Below are positions 25,934 through 36,220 of a DNA stretch of 64,000 nucleotides, piece after piece (the first letter of the stretch is position 1; every line of letters begins with the position of its first letter). The stretch is taken from NCBI GenBank assembly GCA_009746045.1, contig RPFO01000406.1, forward strand, positions 2,948,872-3,012,871, written 5' to 3'. A model generated the notes under the pieces. That model ran no database searches. It saw only the letters and a list, made by a program, of their open reading frames with translations, and was not told the origin of the DNA. This DNA comes from Mesostigma viride. Lineage: Eukaryota; Streptophyta; Mesostigmatophyceae; Mesostigmatales; Mesostigmataceae. Position numbers and translations under genes: made by a program.

Positions 25934-28900
25934 TTAGACAGCTTGCTGAGATGGGTCCATCAGAGACTGAAGAACCTTGTATTGCACTGCTGCCTTCTGC
26001 ACTAGCTTGGTCAAAGCATCAGCAGGATTGTCAACCCCAGGGATATGCTCAATATTGGCCAAGGAGGACAACTCCTTAAGAAGGAGATAATCCAAGTCCC
26101 TACTTCTGGCCATCTGCCTGTGCACAAACTGCACCATCCCCATGGAGTCTGTTTTTAGAAGAGTGGTAACCTGAAGTGGCCAAGGAGTGTTAGAAGTCAT
26201 CTGATGAAGCAACTCCTTCAGATAAAGGCTTGTGTGAATGCCTTCACAAATAGCCCTGCATTCTGCCACATCACTGCTGACAGCCACCCGTTTGTGCAGG
26301 CGACTAAACCAGCTCACCAAACTCCCCAGGCCTTCCTGTCTGAGCACAAAGAGCCCTGCAGCCCTGCCCCTGACCTTGGAGACCTGCCTGCTGTCCATTG
26401 AGCTATCCACATACAGCTCCATGCAAATGGGTTGTGATAAATCCACTGCAGACAACAGAATGCCAGATGAAGCCCTGACCTGATCAGCCACCTTGGCAGA
26501 CCCTAGCTCCACCAGCATGTCATCAGGCAACCTGGCTATGACCATAAGGTCTGGCCTGGAAATGCCTGCCACCCAAGCAACCATGCCCCTCACCATGGGA
26601 CACAGTGCCTGTGTGATGGTTGGAGGAAGCTTGCTAATGAGGGTCTCTTGATAGTCATTGCCCCCCACCAGCAGCATACGCCACTCCCCTCCCTTCTTCA
26701 CCAGTGTGGCCTCCATGCCCACAAACAGCAGAGGCTCATTCTCCACCTGCCATTGCTCCCTACCCAGAGGAAACTTGGACTTAATGATGGAGATCAGCTC
26801 CTTAAGCCACGACGTGGGAGCTATCAGATGTAGGTCATCCCCGTGCAGCGAAGCATACACTGGCAGGCCTTCCCATTGCCCCAGAAACAGACAGGGGTCT
26901 ACAGGAGAGACCTTCAAGTTGCAATGCTCCTTCAGGAAACGGTTGAGAGTCTCCCTCCAGATTATTGGACTTGACCTCAGGCCCTCCAGGCCCTTGAGGA
27001 TTTTAAGGAACTCCGTGTGGATGTCCCTTTTCCATACAGCAGGCACCCTAACATAGAAAGGCGTCTTGCCCTCCCACTTTTCCTGTGCCACATCTGCATC
27101 ACCCTCCAGAAATGCCCTCTTGAAGTCTATCACCACTGAGCCATAGTCCAAGCCCTTGTTGAGAAGGCCTAGAAAGACACACAGCAGCAGCCTCCAAGTA
27201 TCATGCAGCATGCCAGGGGTATACAACTCCTCAGCAGTGCACTCACCAGTACCCTTGAACTCATTCAGCACTGGCCTGACATGTGGTACCTTGACCCCGT
27301 CCACCTCCTTCATCTTGATGACAAACTTGAGCTTGAGTAGACGTCGTGCAGGAGGCAGGTCATTGACAGGTTCCACGCATTTCTTGGAGATCCAGTCCTC
27401 CCCAGATTTAATCAGACCCAGTGTGACCTGGGGACACATAATGGGAGAGGACATGAGCTTCACCAGGCCTTGGTAGTTGATAGGGCTGTGTCCAGCAAGT
27501 GAGTGAGGACCAATGCCCAAACTGCTTGGATGACTAGCAGCTGGCAGTATGAGGTCATCAACCAAGGGCTCCTGCCCCTGGCACACTTGCACACGCTTAA
27601 CCGTCCTGGTTACTGCACGTGATAGGTGAGTGGTCCTGAAATTAATCAGTGGGACCTGACCAGCCCCTTCCTTAGTCAGGAGAGAGGACGTGATCACTAC
27701 CCCATCCTGGCATAGGAAATTCTGCCCCAGAAGAGCAGGTCCTTGATAGCCCTCCAAGACACAAAAAGCAGTGTCCTGTCCAAGGATAGGAATGAATACC
27801 TCACCCAGTACCTTCACGTGTACCCCGCCACTGAAGTCAGACACAAACTGATAGCTGGGTTCAGACATGCTGTACCCTGCTGCAGCCCTGGTCCCAATAA
27901 TGGAGACCTGAGAATTAGTGTCTACCTCTAAGGCAGTGTCCAGCCCCAGATTGCCATGCCACCTGAGCTTGGCTACCTTGGGCTGCTTCTTGGCCCTTTG
28001 TAGAGCCCCAATCAATCCAGCCAAACTTGTCCCCCTGGGCTTGGTTAGTGCCTTGGGCTTGACAGTTGACTCCCCAGCTGTTGACCTTGCAGCCTGTTCA
28101 ACAAGTACCTCTGCAACCTGGCCAGGGCTGACAGATTCCCCTGCAACAGATGTGGTCGTTGCGTCAGTGATGTCACCTGGGACCTGAAAATCCTGCAGAT
28201 CCTGTGAGCCTTGTGCCTGACTGCCCTCATTCATCAGGTTAGGCTTGACATATGACCAACTCAGCCGGTGTACATGCTTTGGTTCGTCCTCCATGCTGAC
28301 CAAGCATGCGTGGCTAGCTTCATCAACCTGGGTAACCACCCCAGGACTCCAGCTACCACGTTTGCCATAAAGGCTAGGTTCCTTCCAAGCTAGGACCTTC
28401 TGACCCACTTGTGGCTCCAGCATCTTCCAACCCCGGTCCTTCTCCCTCAGCTTGGCAAAGGTGACATGTGCAGCATGTTTCCAGCCCTCCAGCACATGTG
28501 GTGGGCACAGGCCATGATATAGACCCATTGGGCTGACAGCAACTCCATCATAGTAGAAGTTAACCCTGCTGTTCAGCTGCTGCTCCACGTTCCTCAGCCA
28601 TGCACTCCTGACAAGTGCAGGTGCAGACAAGGGTACCCAGTCTTCAGAGATGATCAATTTCTTGACCTCCTGGATTGCCCTCTCGATAGCACCCTGCTGC
28701 CCATGAGCCTCCCTAGGTGTAACCAGCAACTCAGGAAGGGTAGGATCACCCTTGAGATGCTGAAACTGCATGTCCACCTGGATCCTTGTGGTAGGAAACT
28801 TGGCTCTTACATTCTGCAGGGCAGCCAGCAAGTACCTGTTCTTCATAGAAGGTAAATGCTCCAGCACCTTGTATTTCGTGTACCTGTCCACGCACACCAA

Positions 28901-29560
28901 CAGTTGCATGCCCCTGATGTGTTGGATATCACACTGCAGATCACCAATGCTCTGAGGTAGAGCTTTGGCATGTGATTTCCTGGGCTTGTTGGAGGACAAC
29001 TGGCACTTACACCGTGAGGCAGCTTGCTGACACGCCTTAAGAAGGGGTGCCCTGCCCATACGGAAGGCAAAGTTGTTTGACAGAGAAGTGGCATGCCCAA
29101 ACATGTTGTGGATTCGGGCACCCAACTCCTGGTACACAGAGGAAGCAGTCCCTGGCACAGTCAGGACTGTGCTGTCAGGTTGTCCAGCATCACCATGCTG
29201 ACTTCCATCCTGTTCTGACTCAGAGCCTGAGTCACCCTGCTCATGCCCAACACCTGGACCGCCAGCAGGGACCACATGCATACCACCAGAGGCCTTCACA
29301 CCCCTCTGTGGTTGTACATTGGTTTCTCTCAAAATGAGAGGTCCACCCTCGTGCCCAGCACGAGGATGCATAGGGTCAGACATACTTACAGCTGCATCAG
29401 CTGTCAAGGACGTCTTCATAGGAACCTGTACCTCTCCAGGTGACCTGGGGCCACACTGAACCTGGAGATCACCCTCTTGTTGCCCAGATATAAAATCTGC
29501 ATTGGAGCACCTGGCCTCCCCCTTGGGTGAATTAAGGTGTGTAGGGGTTGCCTCAGACAG
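25934..29560 (-). CDS. pol: Copia Pol: integrase, protease-like, reverse transcriptase, RNase H
   Basis: Open from the codon after the Gag UGA (29560) to 25934; the first ATG is at 29419 (1,161 residues from there). Residues counted from that Met: zinc-binding H104/H109 with C130/C137; integrase catalytic candidates D164, D216 and E246; an aspartic-protease-like segment with VDTNS at 499-503 and LLGQNFL at 563-569; RT with VIDFKRAFLEGD (D765) and HGDD at 859-862 in place of the usual YVDD; RNase H with YVDSS (D1005), AE (E1053), KTDS (D1091) and ADALTK. In known Copia elements the protease precedes the integrase; here it follows. The protease has DTN where DTG or DSG is usual. The frame is intact, so the element may be active. 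Confidence 0.9.
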   Translation of the reverse strand: MSEATPTHLNSPKGEARCSNADFISGQQEGDLQVQCGPRSPGEVQVPMKTSLTADAAVSMSDPMHPRAGHEGGPLILRETNVQPQRGVKASGGMHVVPAGGPGVGHEQGDSGSESEQDGSQHGDAGQPDSTVLTVPGTASSVYQELGARIHNMFGHATSLSNNFAFRMGRAPLLKACQQAASRCKCQLSSNKPRKSHAKALPQSIGDLQCDIQHIRGMQLLVCVDRYTKYKVLEHLPSMKNRYLLAALQNVRAKFPTTRIQVDMQFQHLKGDPTLPELLVTPREAHGQQGAIERAIQEVKKLIISEDWVPLSAPALVRSAWLRNVEQQLNSRVNFYYDGVAVSPMGLYHGLCPPHVLEGWKHAAHVTFAKLREKDRGWKMLEPQVGQKVLAWKEPSLYGKRGSWSPGVVTQVDEASHACLVSMEDEPKHVHRLSWSYVKPNLMNEGSQAQGSQDLQDFQVPGDITDATTTSVAGESVSPGQVAEVLVEQAARSTAGESTVKPKALTKPRGTSLAGLIGALQRAKKQPKVAKLRWHGNLGLDTALEVDTNSQVSIIGTRAAAGYSMSEPSYQFVSDFSGGVHVKVLGEVFIPILGQDTAFCVLEGYQGPALLGQNFLCQDGVVITSSLLTKEGAGQVPLINFRTTHLSRAVTRTVKRVQVCQGQEPLVDDLILPAASHPSSLGIGPHSLAGHSPINYQGLVKLMSSPIMCPQVTLGLIKSGEDWISKKCVEPVNDLPPARRLLKLKFVIKMKEVDGVKVPHVRPVLNEFKGTGECTAEELYTPGMLHDTWRLLLCVFLGLLNKGLDYGSVVIDFKRAFLEGDADVAQEKWEGKTPFYVRVPAVWKRDIHTEFLKILKGLEGLRSSPIIWRETLNRFLKEHCNLKVSPVDPCLFLGQWEGLPVYASLHGDDLHLIAPTSWLKELISIIKSKFPLGREQWQVENEPLLFVGMEATLVKKGGEWRMLLVGGNDYQETLISKLPPTITQALCPMVRGMVAWVAGISRPDLMVIARLPDDMLVELGSAKVADQVRASSGILLSAVDLSQPICMELYVDSSMDSRQVSKVRGRAAGLFVLRQEGLGSLVSWFSRLHKRVAVSSDVAECRAICEGIHTSLYLKELLHQMTSNTPWPLQVTTLLKTDSMGMVQFVHRQMARSRDLDYLLLKELSSLANIEHIPGVDNPADALTKLVQKAAVQYKVLQSLMDPSQQAV

Positions 29561-30675
29561 TCACTGCTCCTTGTTGTCTTCTTGCTGACTGCCCTTTGAA
29601 GGCTGGCCTGCCTGGGACTTGTTGTTGTTCTTCTTGTTGTTGTTGTTATTCTTGTTGCTGCCCTGGCCCTGGGACTTCTTGAAGCTGGGACACTCCTTCT
29701 TGATGTGCCCCCACCCCTTGCACAGGTAGCATTGTATCTTGGACTTGCCCTGGCCACTGCCCCCATTGTCAGACGCGTTGCCCTGCTTGGGCTGACCACC
29801 CACCCGCCTGAACACCGACTTGGAGTGTGACCTCCTGTCAGAATCAGGTGAATGATCTCCCTTGCGCTTGTGATGGTTGCCCCTACGCCCTCCTTGGCTT
29901 CGGTCAGCCTCAGACGTCTTGGAGCCACCCTGGGTACGCCCGCCTGCCTGGGTAGCCTTCACTGCTGGCACTCCACCCTCAAACAGCTCCTCTGCCTCGA
30001 GTGCTTGTTTGATGATGACCTTGTAGGCCTTCAGGGTAGAGTGTGGGGCACACATGACTTTTAAGGAGCCACGTGTCGCCTTATCCAGCCCAGAAACCTT
30101 GAGCCAGTTGGTTAGGGCTATGTTATCAGCGACATTAAAGCCGTGAGCCCTGCCCTCCTCAACCATCTTACAATAGTTGAGAAAGTTCTGGATCAGGTCC
30201 CCCTTGACCTCCCACCCTTGGTATTTGTCCTGCCAATGGATCCCCACTTCTTCCTCTGATCCTCCAGCAGCTCCTTCAGCTCAGCCACGTACAGTGCCCA
30301 GGCCTTATTGGCCTTTTTGCACTCCCTGGTTAGGTCCTTAATCTGGTCAGTACACTTGCCAAAAGTGCTACTGCCTATCCAGATTTGATAGTAATTTGTA
30401 CCACCGTACAAGCTAGGGAACCCTTCCAATCCCTCCACAAACTCTTCAGCCTGCTTAGGCTTGGAGTCTGAGGTTACAGGCTGCAACTGATTGACAATTA
30501 AAAGACCCTGTGTGGTAAGATCAAAGCCATGAATAGCTTGTGCATTATTATTATTGTGAGGAAGGTTGGTAATCTCTCCGGTAAGCCCCACGTCATCTAC
30601 GTGAGCGGTTCCACTACCAGCACCCCCATTATTATTCCCACTGGCTGGACCCTTGCTACGGCGTCCCTCAGCCAT
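29561..30675 (-). CDS. gag: Copia Gag with zinc knuckle, split by a -1 frame change, ending at a leaky-type UGA
   Basis: Starts at ATG 30675 (MAEGRRSKG) and reads to a stop at 30193. The second frame, open from about 30247 to 29561, continues the Gag-like protein and is reached by a -1 shift in the overlap 30193-30247. The second part carries the CCHC zinc knuckle CYLCKGWGHIKKEC, which binds RNA, followed by an Asn/Lys-rich tail. It ends at CAG-TGA-CTG (TGA at 29563-29561) and Pol continues in the same frame. Because the two LTRs are nearly identical, the frame change may be real recoding, a recent mutation or an assembly error. Confidence 0.75.
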
Positions 30676-30845
30676 CCTGCACTACCAGCTATTCAAAGAA
30701 CACCTTAACGAAGCAGCAGAAAATATGTACAAAATTTTTGTGTCGCCTCTGCCGCCTGCGCCGGTGTCGCTGCCGCCCCCGCGAATTGCCGCCGAAATTC
30801 GACAAAAAAAATGTCGACAAGTACTGCAGAAGAAAATTAGGCCGA

Positions 30846-31556
30846 CTAGTAGTCAAGGCCCCTGAAGTCGCAGTACGTGTATACGAACTCACGATCCTCC
30901 ATATCCAGCTCCGGACCTGCACCGGTATGAATTAAAACCGGCGTGCTCCCCGCCGCGTAAGTTGCGACGCGCCGACGCGCGACGAGGCGCAGAGGATGTG
31001 TAAAGATCGTCAATAATTCCCACCCCGCGGGAATCCACTCTCGCACAGAGGCGAGAAATGCCACCAGGTTAATTAAAACCTGGCGCTCGCGACTGCGTAC
31101 GCCGCGAGTGAGCAGCGATAACAGCGCGAGATCCTGAAACAAATTTGTCGACACCGCCGGCGCGCCCCCCGTGCGTAGCGATGCCCAGTTTTGCAGGTTT
31201 CTCTGGTAACCGGTGAGTGAAGAGAGGACGTTGTCCAACTCCTCAATGGCAGTCGTGACTTCGGTCACCGACCGCAAACCTCCCCGCACCTGGACCGTAA
31301 ATGTCGATAAAATGTTTCGAATCTGGTCCAACAGGTTGCGGATTGCCGGCACCAGTGCTGGCAAATCGGGGTCCTCGGGGTTATCCCCGAGCAATGCGTG
31401 AGCTGCACGCTGCTGACGATGAAGCTCGTCGAGCGAAACTGTAACTTCGTCGAGCAATTGTTGCCACGACGGCACAGTTGGTCTTGACGAAGAACCAGCC
31501 GGCGGAGCGGCTATTTCCTCATCGTCCGGAATCCGAAATTCTTCCGAATTTGGCAT
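30846..31556 (-). CDS. ORF1 of the Copia element, unknown function
   Basis: First frame inside the 5' LTR, with ATG at 31556 (MPNSEEFRIPDDEE), about 236 residues. The N-terminus is acidic and proline-rich. The middle is predicted helical and rich in Leu, Glu and Arg, with no zinc finger or catalytic motif. I do not recognise a family. It is separated from the gag start by about 170 bp. It occupies the place where Copia elements normally begin Gag, so it may be a divergent extra structural protein or a captured gene. Confidence 0.55.
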   Translation of the reverse strand: MPNSEEFRIPDDEEIAAPPAGSSSRPTVPSWQQLLDEVTVSLDELHRQQRAAHALLGDNPEDPDLPALVPAIRNLLDQIRNILSTFTVQVRGGLRSVTEVTTAIEELDNVLSSLTGYQRNLQNWASLRTGGAPAVSTNLFQDLALLSLLTRGVRSRERQVLINLVAFLASVREWIPAGWELLTIFTHPLRLVARRRVATYAAGSTPVLIHTGAGPELDMEDREFVYTYCDFRGLDY

Positions 31557-31580
31557 CTTTTTGACAGAGCGTGTAATACG

Positions 31581-32198
31581 AGTTGTGAGGGTAAGAATGC
31601 CACGAATTCCGCCATGGTTCTTGCAGGAAGTTGCCTTTATTAACAATCAGGAAACACAGACGTAAGTCACGTCACTTCCAAGACTGCACGCAGCACAGAC
31701 GACAGGGTCGCAGTGCCAAGAGAACGTGCACGCAAGAACTAGCGTCCCGGTGTGACCAAGTCACTCATATAGCTTACTAGGGACGCGTCCAAGTATTCAG
31801 CTGCACTGTCACAGCTGAACTGTCAATCAATTGATTACACAGACTCTGGCACGCCTTTGGCGCGCAGATCTATCAATTGTCCATACGGCTAGTCCTGTGG
31901 ACCTATCCGTACACTAGTCAGCATCAATTGTCTCATAGGTCCTGGCGCGCTACAGTGCGCCTACCTATCAATTGACCATCAAGTCCTGTACAAGTCCTGT
32001 CAACGTCCTGCGGACTATCAAAAGTGACACTTGTACATCCTGTGTCCGTACGCGCCCACAGTGGCGCGCCGGGTACTGTCGGCACAGCCTAGGAAACGTC
32101 ATAACTTTTACGTTCCTTAACCAAATGAGGCGTTCAAGGTGCCGTTGGAAAGAGCGTAACAATCTCTATCCATCTAACGTAAATCCTTTACGTTAACT
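31581..32198 (-). repeat. 5' LTR of the Copia element
   Basis: 618 bp, matching the other LTR except for one extra A (ATCAAAAGTG versus ATCAAAGTG). Just inside it, on the element strand, the sequence CGTATTACACGCTC takes the primer-binding-site position. It does not begin with the TGG expected for the 3' end of a tRNA, so priming may use an internal tRNA segment or another primer. Confidence 0.92.
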
Positions 32199-33258
32199 GA
32201 AGCTATGCTGAATTTTCTTCACCACCCTTGCGGTGCGGGAGCTATGCTGAATTTTTTTCACCACTCTTGCGGTGCGGAAGCTATGCTGAATTTTTTTCAC
32301 CACCCTTGGGGTGCGGAAGCTATGCTGAATTTTTTTCACCACCCTTGCGGTGCGGGAGCTATGCTGAATTTTTTTCACCACCCTTGCGGTGCCGAAGCTA
32401 TGCTGAAATTTTCTTCACCACCCTTGGGGTGCGGAAGCTATGCTGAATTTTTTTCACCACCCTTGGGGTGCGGAAGCTATGCTGAATTTTTTTAACCACC
32501 CTTGCGGTGCGGAAGCTATGCTGAATTTTTTTCACCACCCTTGCGGTGCGGAAGCTATGCTGAAATTTTCTTCACCACCCTTGGGGTGCGGAAGCTATGC
32601 TGAATTTTTTTCACCACCCTTGGGGTGCGGAAGCTATGCTGAATTTTTTTCACCACCCTTGCGGTGCGGAAGCTATGCTGAATTTTTTTCACCACCCTTG
32701 CGGTGCGGAAGCTATGCTGAAATTTTCTTCACCACCCTTGGGGTGCGGAAGCTATGCTGAATTTTTTTCACCACCCTTGGGGTGCGGAAGCTATGCTGAA
32801 TTTTTTTAACCACCCTTGGGGTGCGGAAGCTATGCTGAATTTTTTTCACCACCCTTGCGATGCGGAAGCTATGCTGAAATTTTCTTCACCACCCTTGGGG
32901 TGCGGAAGCTATGCTGAATTTTTTTCACCACCCTTGCGGTGCGGGAGCTATGCTGAATTTTTTTCACCACCATTGGGGCGGGAAGCTATGCTGAATTTTT
33001 TTCACCACCCTTGCGGTGCGGAAGCTATGCTGAATTTTTTTCACCACGCTTGGGGTTCGCGAGCTATGCTGAATTTTGTTCACCACCCTTGGGGTGCGGA
33101 AGCTATGCTGAAATTTTCTTAACCACCCTTGGGGTGCGAAAGCTATGGTGAAATTTTCTTAACCACCCTTGGGGTGCGGAAGCTATGCTGAATTTTTGTT
33201 AACCACCCTTCCAGTGCGGAAGCTATGCTGAAATTTTCTTCACCACCCTTGCGGAAGC
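32199..33258. repeat. ~39-bp satellite, right arm, inside RepHel intron 3
   Basis: About 27 units of the same satellite as 22005-24367, resuming exactly after the Copia target duplication. It ends about 85 bp before the next RepHel exon at 33344. Confidence 0.95.
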
Positions 33259-33343
33259 TATGGTGGGTTGCATGGTTTGTATGATGTGTGTGTTTTCTTC
33301 TATTCTGTCCGTGTGGCCGTACGTGTGTACGCACACATGGCAG

Positions 33344-36096
33344 GATGCGAGGAGAAAGGGCAAGGAGATCAAAGTGCCAAAGGACGCGCTAAGGAATGCT
33401 AATGGCGAGGTACGAATTTGTTTAGGGTGTTGTATTGCGAGCAACGACTTTGTTTATGCTTGATTGGATAGGTTGTTATTTGTGCGCATGTGTGAACCGC
33501 GGGGGTCGGCTAACGGTGTGCTAACAATTGTGCGAACGATGACTGCACTGCAGGTCATCTTCTGCGTCGTGGACACCCAGCGTGCCGACACGGAGAGCGA
33601 GTCAGGAGACCCGTCGCCCCCGCCACGCTACTACTTGAAGCTGCGCAAGAAGCGGCATTACGCGCGCATCTACATCGCGGACCTGAGGAAGCCGCAGTTA
33701 TTTTTTCTGCGCACGTTGTTGTTGAAGCGCGCGGGCCGGTCGTGGCAGGACTTGTGCACGGTGGATGGCGAGGTGCTGACGTATGAGGAGGCATGCCAGC
33801 GGTTACATTTGCTGGAGGATGATAACGAGGCGGTGGAGGCCATGCGCCAAGCGGTGGAAAGGAAGAGCGCGCCACCTTCGTTGCGACGATTGTTTTGCGT
33901 GCTGCTTCTGCAAAACATGGCGACACCCGAACAGCTTTGGAAGTTCCGCGACGACATGTGCGTTGATTACGTCGATAACGAGTACGCCAAGCGTTGCGGG
34001 GATGCGGCGCGGCCGGAAGGAATCACATTTGCGGACCGACAGCGGGCACTGGCGCGCTTGATGGATTATTTGGACAAGCGGTTGTGCGATCGGGGCGTGG
34101 ACGTGTGGGCGCTGGACCCGCAGCTCAAGGCGCGGCGTGACGCGGGGGAGGACGTGTTCGCGTTCGAGCAGCCACGACCGCACCGCGGGCCGCGGGCGTT
34201 TGTGGGCGACTTTTCCATGGAACAAACCCTCTCGTTTCAGACCATCATGCATGCTGTAAGAGGGGAGATCTCGCACCGGCGTTTTTTTGTGGACGGTCCA
34301 GCGGGTACAGGGAAGACGCGCGTGCTGAACGCGGTTGTGCAGCAGTGCAATCACGAGGGGCGCAATGTGGTGGCGATGGCGTTCACGGGCGTGGCGGCGA
34401 CGCAGGTGCGGGGGGGTCGCACGTCGCACCACTTTGCAGGGTTTCCGCTGGAGCTGGACACGGAAGCCGGGTGCGGGGTGCGCTTCGGTTCCGCCAAAGC
34501 AAAAGTGCTGATTGATGCGGACGTCATCATCTACGATGAGATCAGCATGGTCCACAAGGTGCACTTGCAGTTGTTGGACGCGCTGTTGCGGGACCTGTTA
34601 GGCTCCAAGGATGAGCCCTTTGGTGGGAAGGTGATGGTGTTTGCTGGGGACTTCCGCCAAGTGGCTCCGCCTGTGGGGGACAGCACTCGGGCGTGCGCGG
34701 CGAGCGTGGTGCGTTCGGACCTGTGGGTGGGCGTCAGGAAGCTCGCCTTGACTCGCAACTTTCGTTGCAATGAGGAGGTTTACAGTCAGATGTTGTTGGA
34801 CGTGGGCACGGATCGGATGCGGCGCATCAAGGTTGAGAACAAGAAGACGGGCCGGTTGGAGGCAATGGTGCCGTTGAAGATGGTCGAGAAGGTGGCGGAC
34901 GTGGATGAGCTCATCGAGTTCACGTTCCCGGACGTCAACGATACTGGTGCGTGCATGCGCTCATCAATCGTGACGGGCACGAATGCCGCGCGGCACGCCA
35001 TCAACGCAGCGGTATTGGCAAGGCTGCCTGGGGAGACGCACACCGCGAGAAGCCACGACTCCACCAATGATCCCCACAACAAGGCGCGCATCCCGCAAGA
35101 GTTCCTGAACGACGCGTGGGAGAGCGGCGTGCCCCAGCATGAGCTCAAGTGGAAGAAGAACGCCATCGCCATTATTACACGGAATTTGTCGCACAAGGAT
35201 GGCCTCTTGAACGGCACGCGGGTCGTGATCAAAGGGGCGACGGACAAGTTTATGGTCGTGCATACCTTGGATGAGAAGGAGCACCTCATCCCACGCATCA
35301 ACTTCTTCATGAAGGGCTACCCGGTGCGACGGAGGATGTTCCCACTAGAGGTACGTGCAAGCTAAGTATTTTGTTTGCTTTGCCACTGCGTTTTTAATTT
35401 TTTGTGCCCAAAATCTGTTTTTAACTAAAATCATGCGTGTGCTCGTGTGATTCGTGTCTGTGGATCGTTGTGCAGCTCGCATACGGTGTTACCGTGCACA
35501 AGTGCCAGGGGCAGACTCTACAACGTGTTGGGTTGGACTTGCGCACGGACATGTTTAGCCACGGCATGTTGTACACGGCGCTGAGCCGCGTCGGTGGCAA
35601 GGATTTGATTCGCGGGTTGTTCGCGCACGAGTTGGATGGGGTTGGCTGTAGCCCGAACGTTGTGCACCGCACCATCTTGGAAGGGGCAAAGCTGTTCAAA
35701 CAAGGTGACATGCCGGACCCGTTGTTTGCAGAGTTGCAGGAGCTGTACGCCCAGAGGGAGGTGGATGCTGTGGTGGAGGGCGAGGAGGGTTACGGTGACG
35801 TGGTTGACGACTACAAGACGTATGGGGAAGACGGTGATGACGATGGAGTCTTGCCGCCGCAGGGCGGCTTGGCCACTGATCACTGTCACGATGGGTTGGA
35901 CGAGGCGGTGCGTGAAAGGGAGTGGTTCATGGACTACGAGGAACCGATGTGGGGAAGGTTCATGAGGGATAAATATCCAGAGGACTTTGTGAATGACGAC
36001 GACTTTGGGAATACGTGCAGCGGGTCTGACGAGGAGCTCGGGTCTGAGCCTGAGTGGCCATCGGGATCCGACGTGAGCGTGGCGGATGACGACGAG
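33344..36096 (+). CDS. Helitron RepHel, PIF1-like helicase exons
   Basis: Exons 4-6: 33344-33409 (22 codons), 33554-35350 and 35476-36096, with GT-AG introns all in phase 0. This is a superfamily 1 helicase of the PIF1 type, which unwinds the displaced strand during rolling-circle transposition. Seen: the FFLRTLLL..DLCTVDGE linker typical of Helitrons; Walker A GPAGTGKT at 34295-34318; Walker B region VIIYDEISMV at about 34524; GDFRQVAPPVGD at about 34650; and, after the intron, LAYGVTVHKCQGQTL with YTALSRV (about 35570). The join PLE-LAYGVTVHK restores motif V/VI continuity. The C-terminal ~120 residues are acidic and lead in phase 0 into the peptidase exons. Confidence 0.92.
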
Positions 36097-36220
36097 GTAC
36101 GATAGCAGCATTTGGATGTTGTTGCGTGCTGTGGTATTGTGTTTCAGATCTTGCATTATTGGGGCTCTAATTTTTGTCTTGCTGCGTGGTCGCGATTGCG
36201 TGGACATCACGGTGACGCAG

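Larger units (their letters stand above)
24368..32198 (-). mobile_element. Complete Copia-superfamily LTR retrotransposon
   Basis: A 7,831-bp element on the minus strand inserted in the intronic satellite. The flanking 5-bp duplication is GAAGC (24363-24367 and 32199-32203). LTRs of 617 and 618 bp differ, by eye, only by one A in a short A run. The same satellite junction without the insert is present at about 22985-23060 and shows the empty site. Order on the minus strand: LTR, ORF1, Gag with zinc knuckle, UGA, integrase-protease-RT-RNase H, polypurine tract, LTR. The RT and RNase H sequences are Copia-like, with RT and RH downstream of integrase. The near-identical LTRs indicate a very recent insertion. 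Confidence 0.93.

Noticed and set aside
22005-33258. Possible CRISPR array
   Set aside because: The repeats are contiguous 39-bp satellite units with no unique spacers, no cas genes and a eukaryotic intron context.
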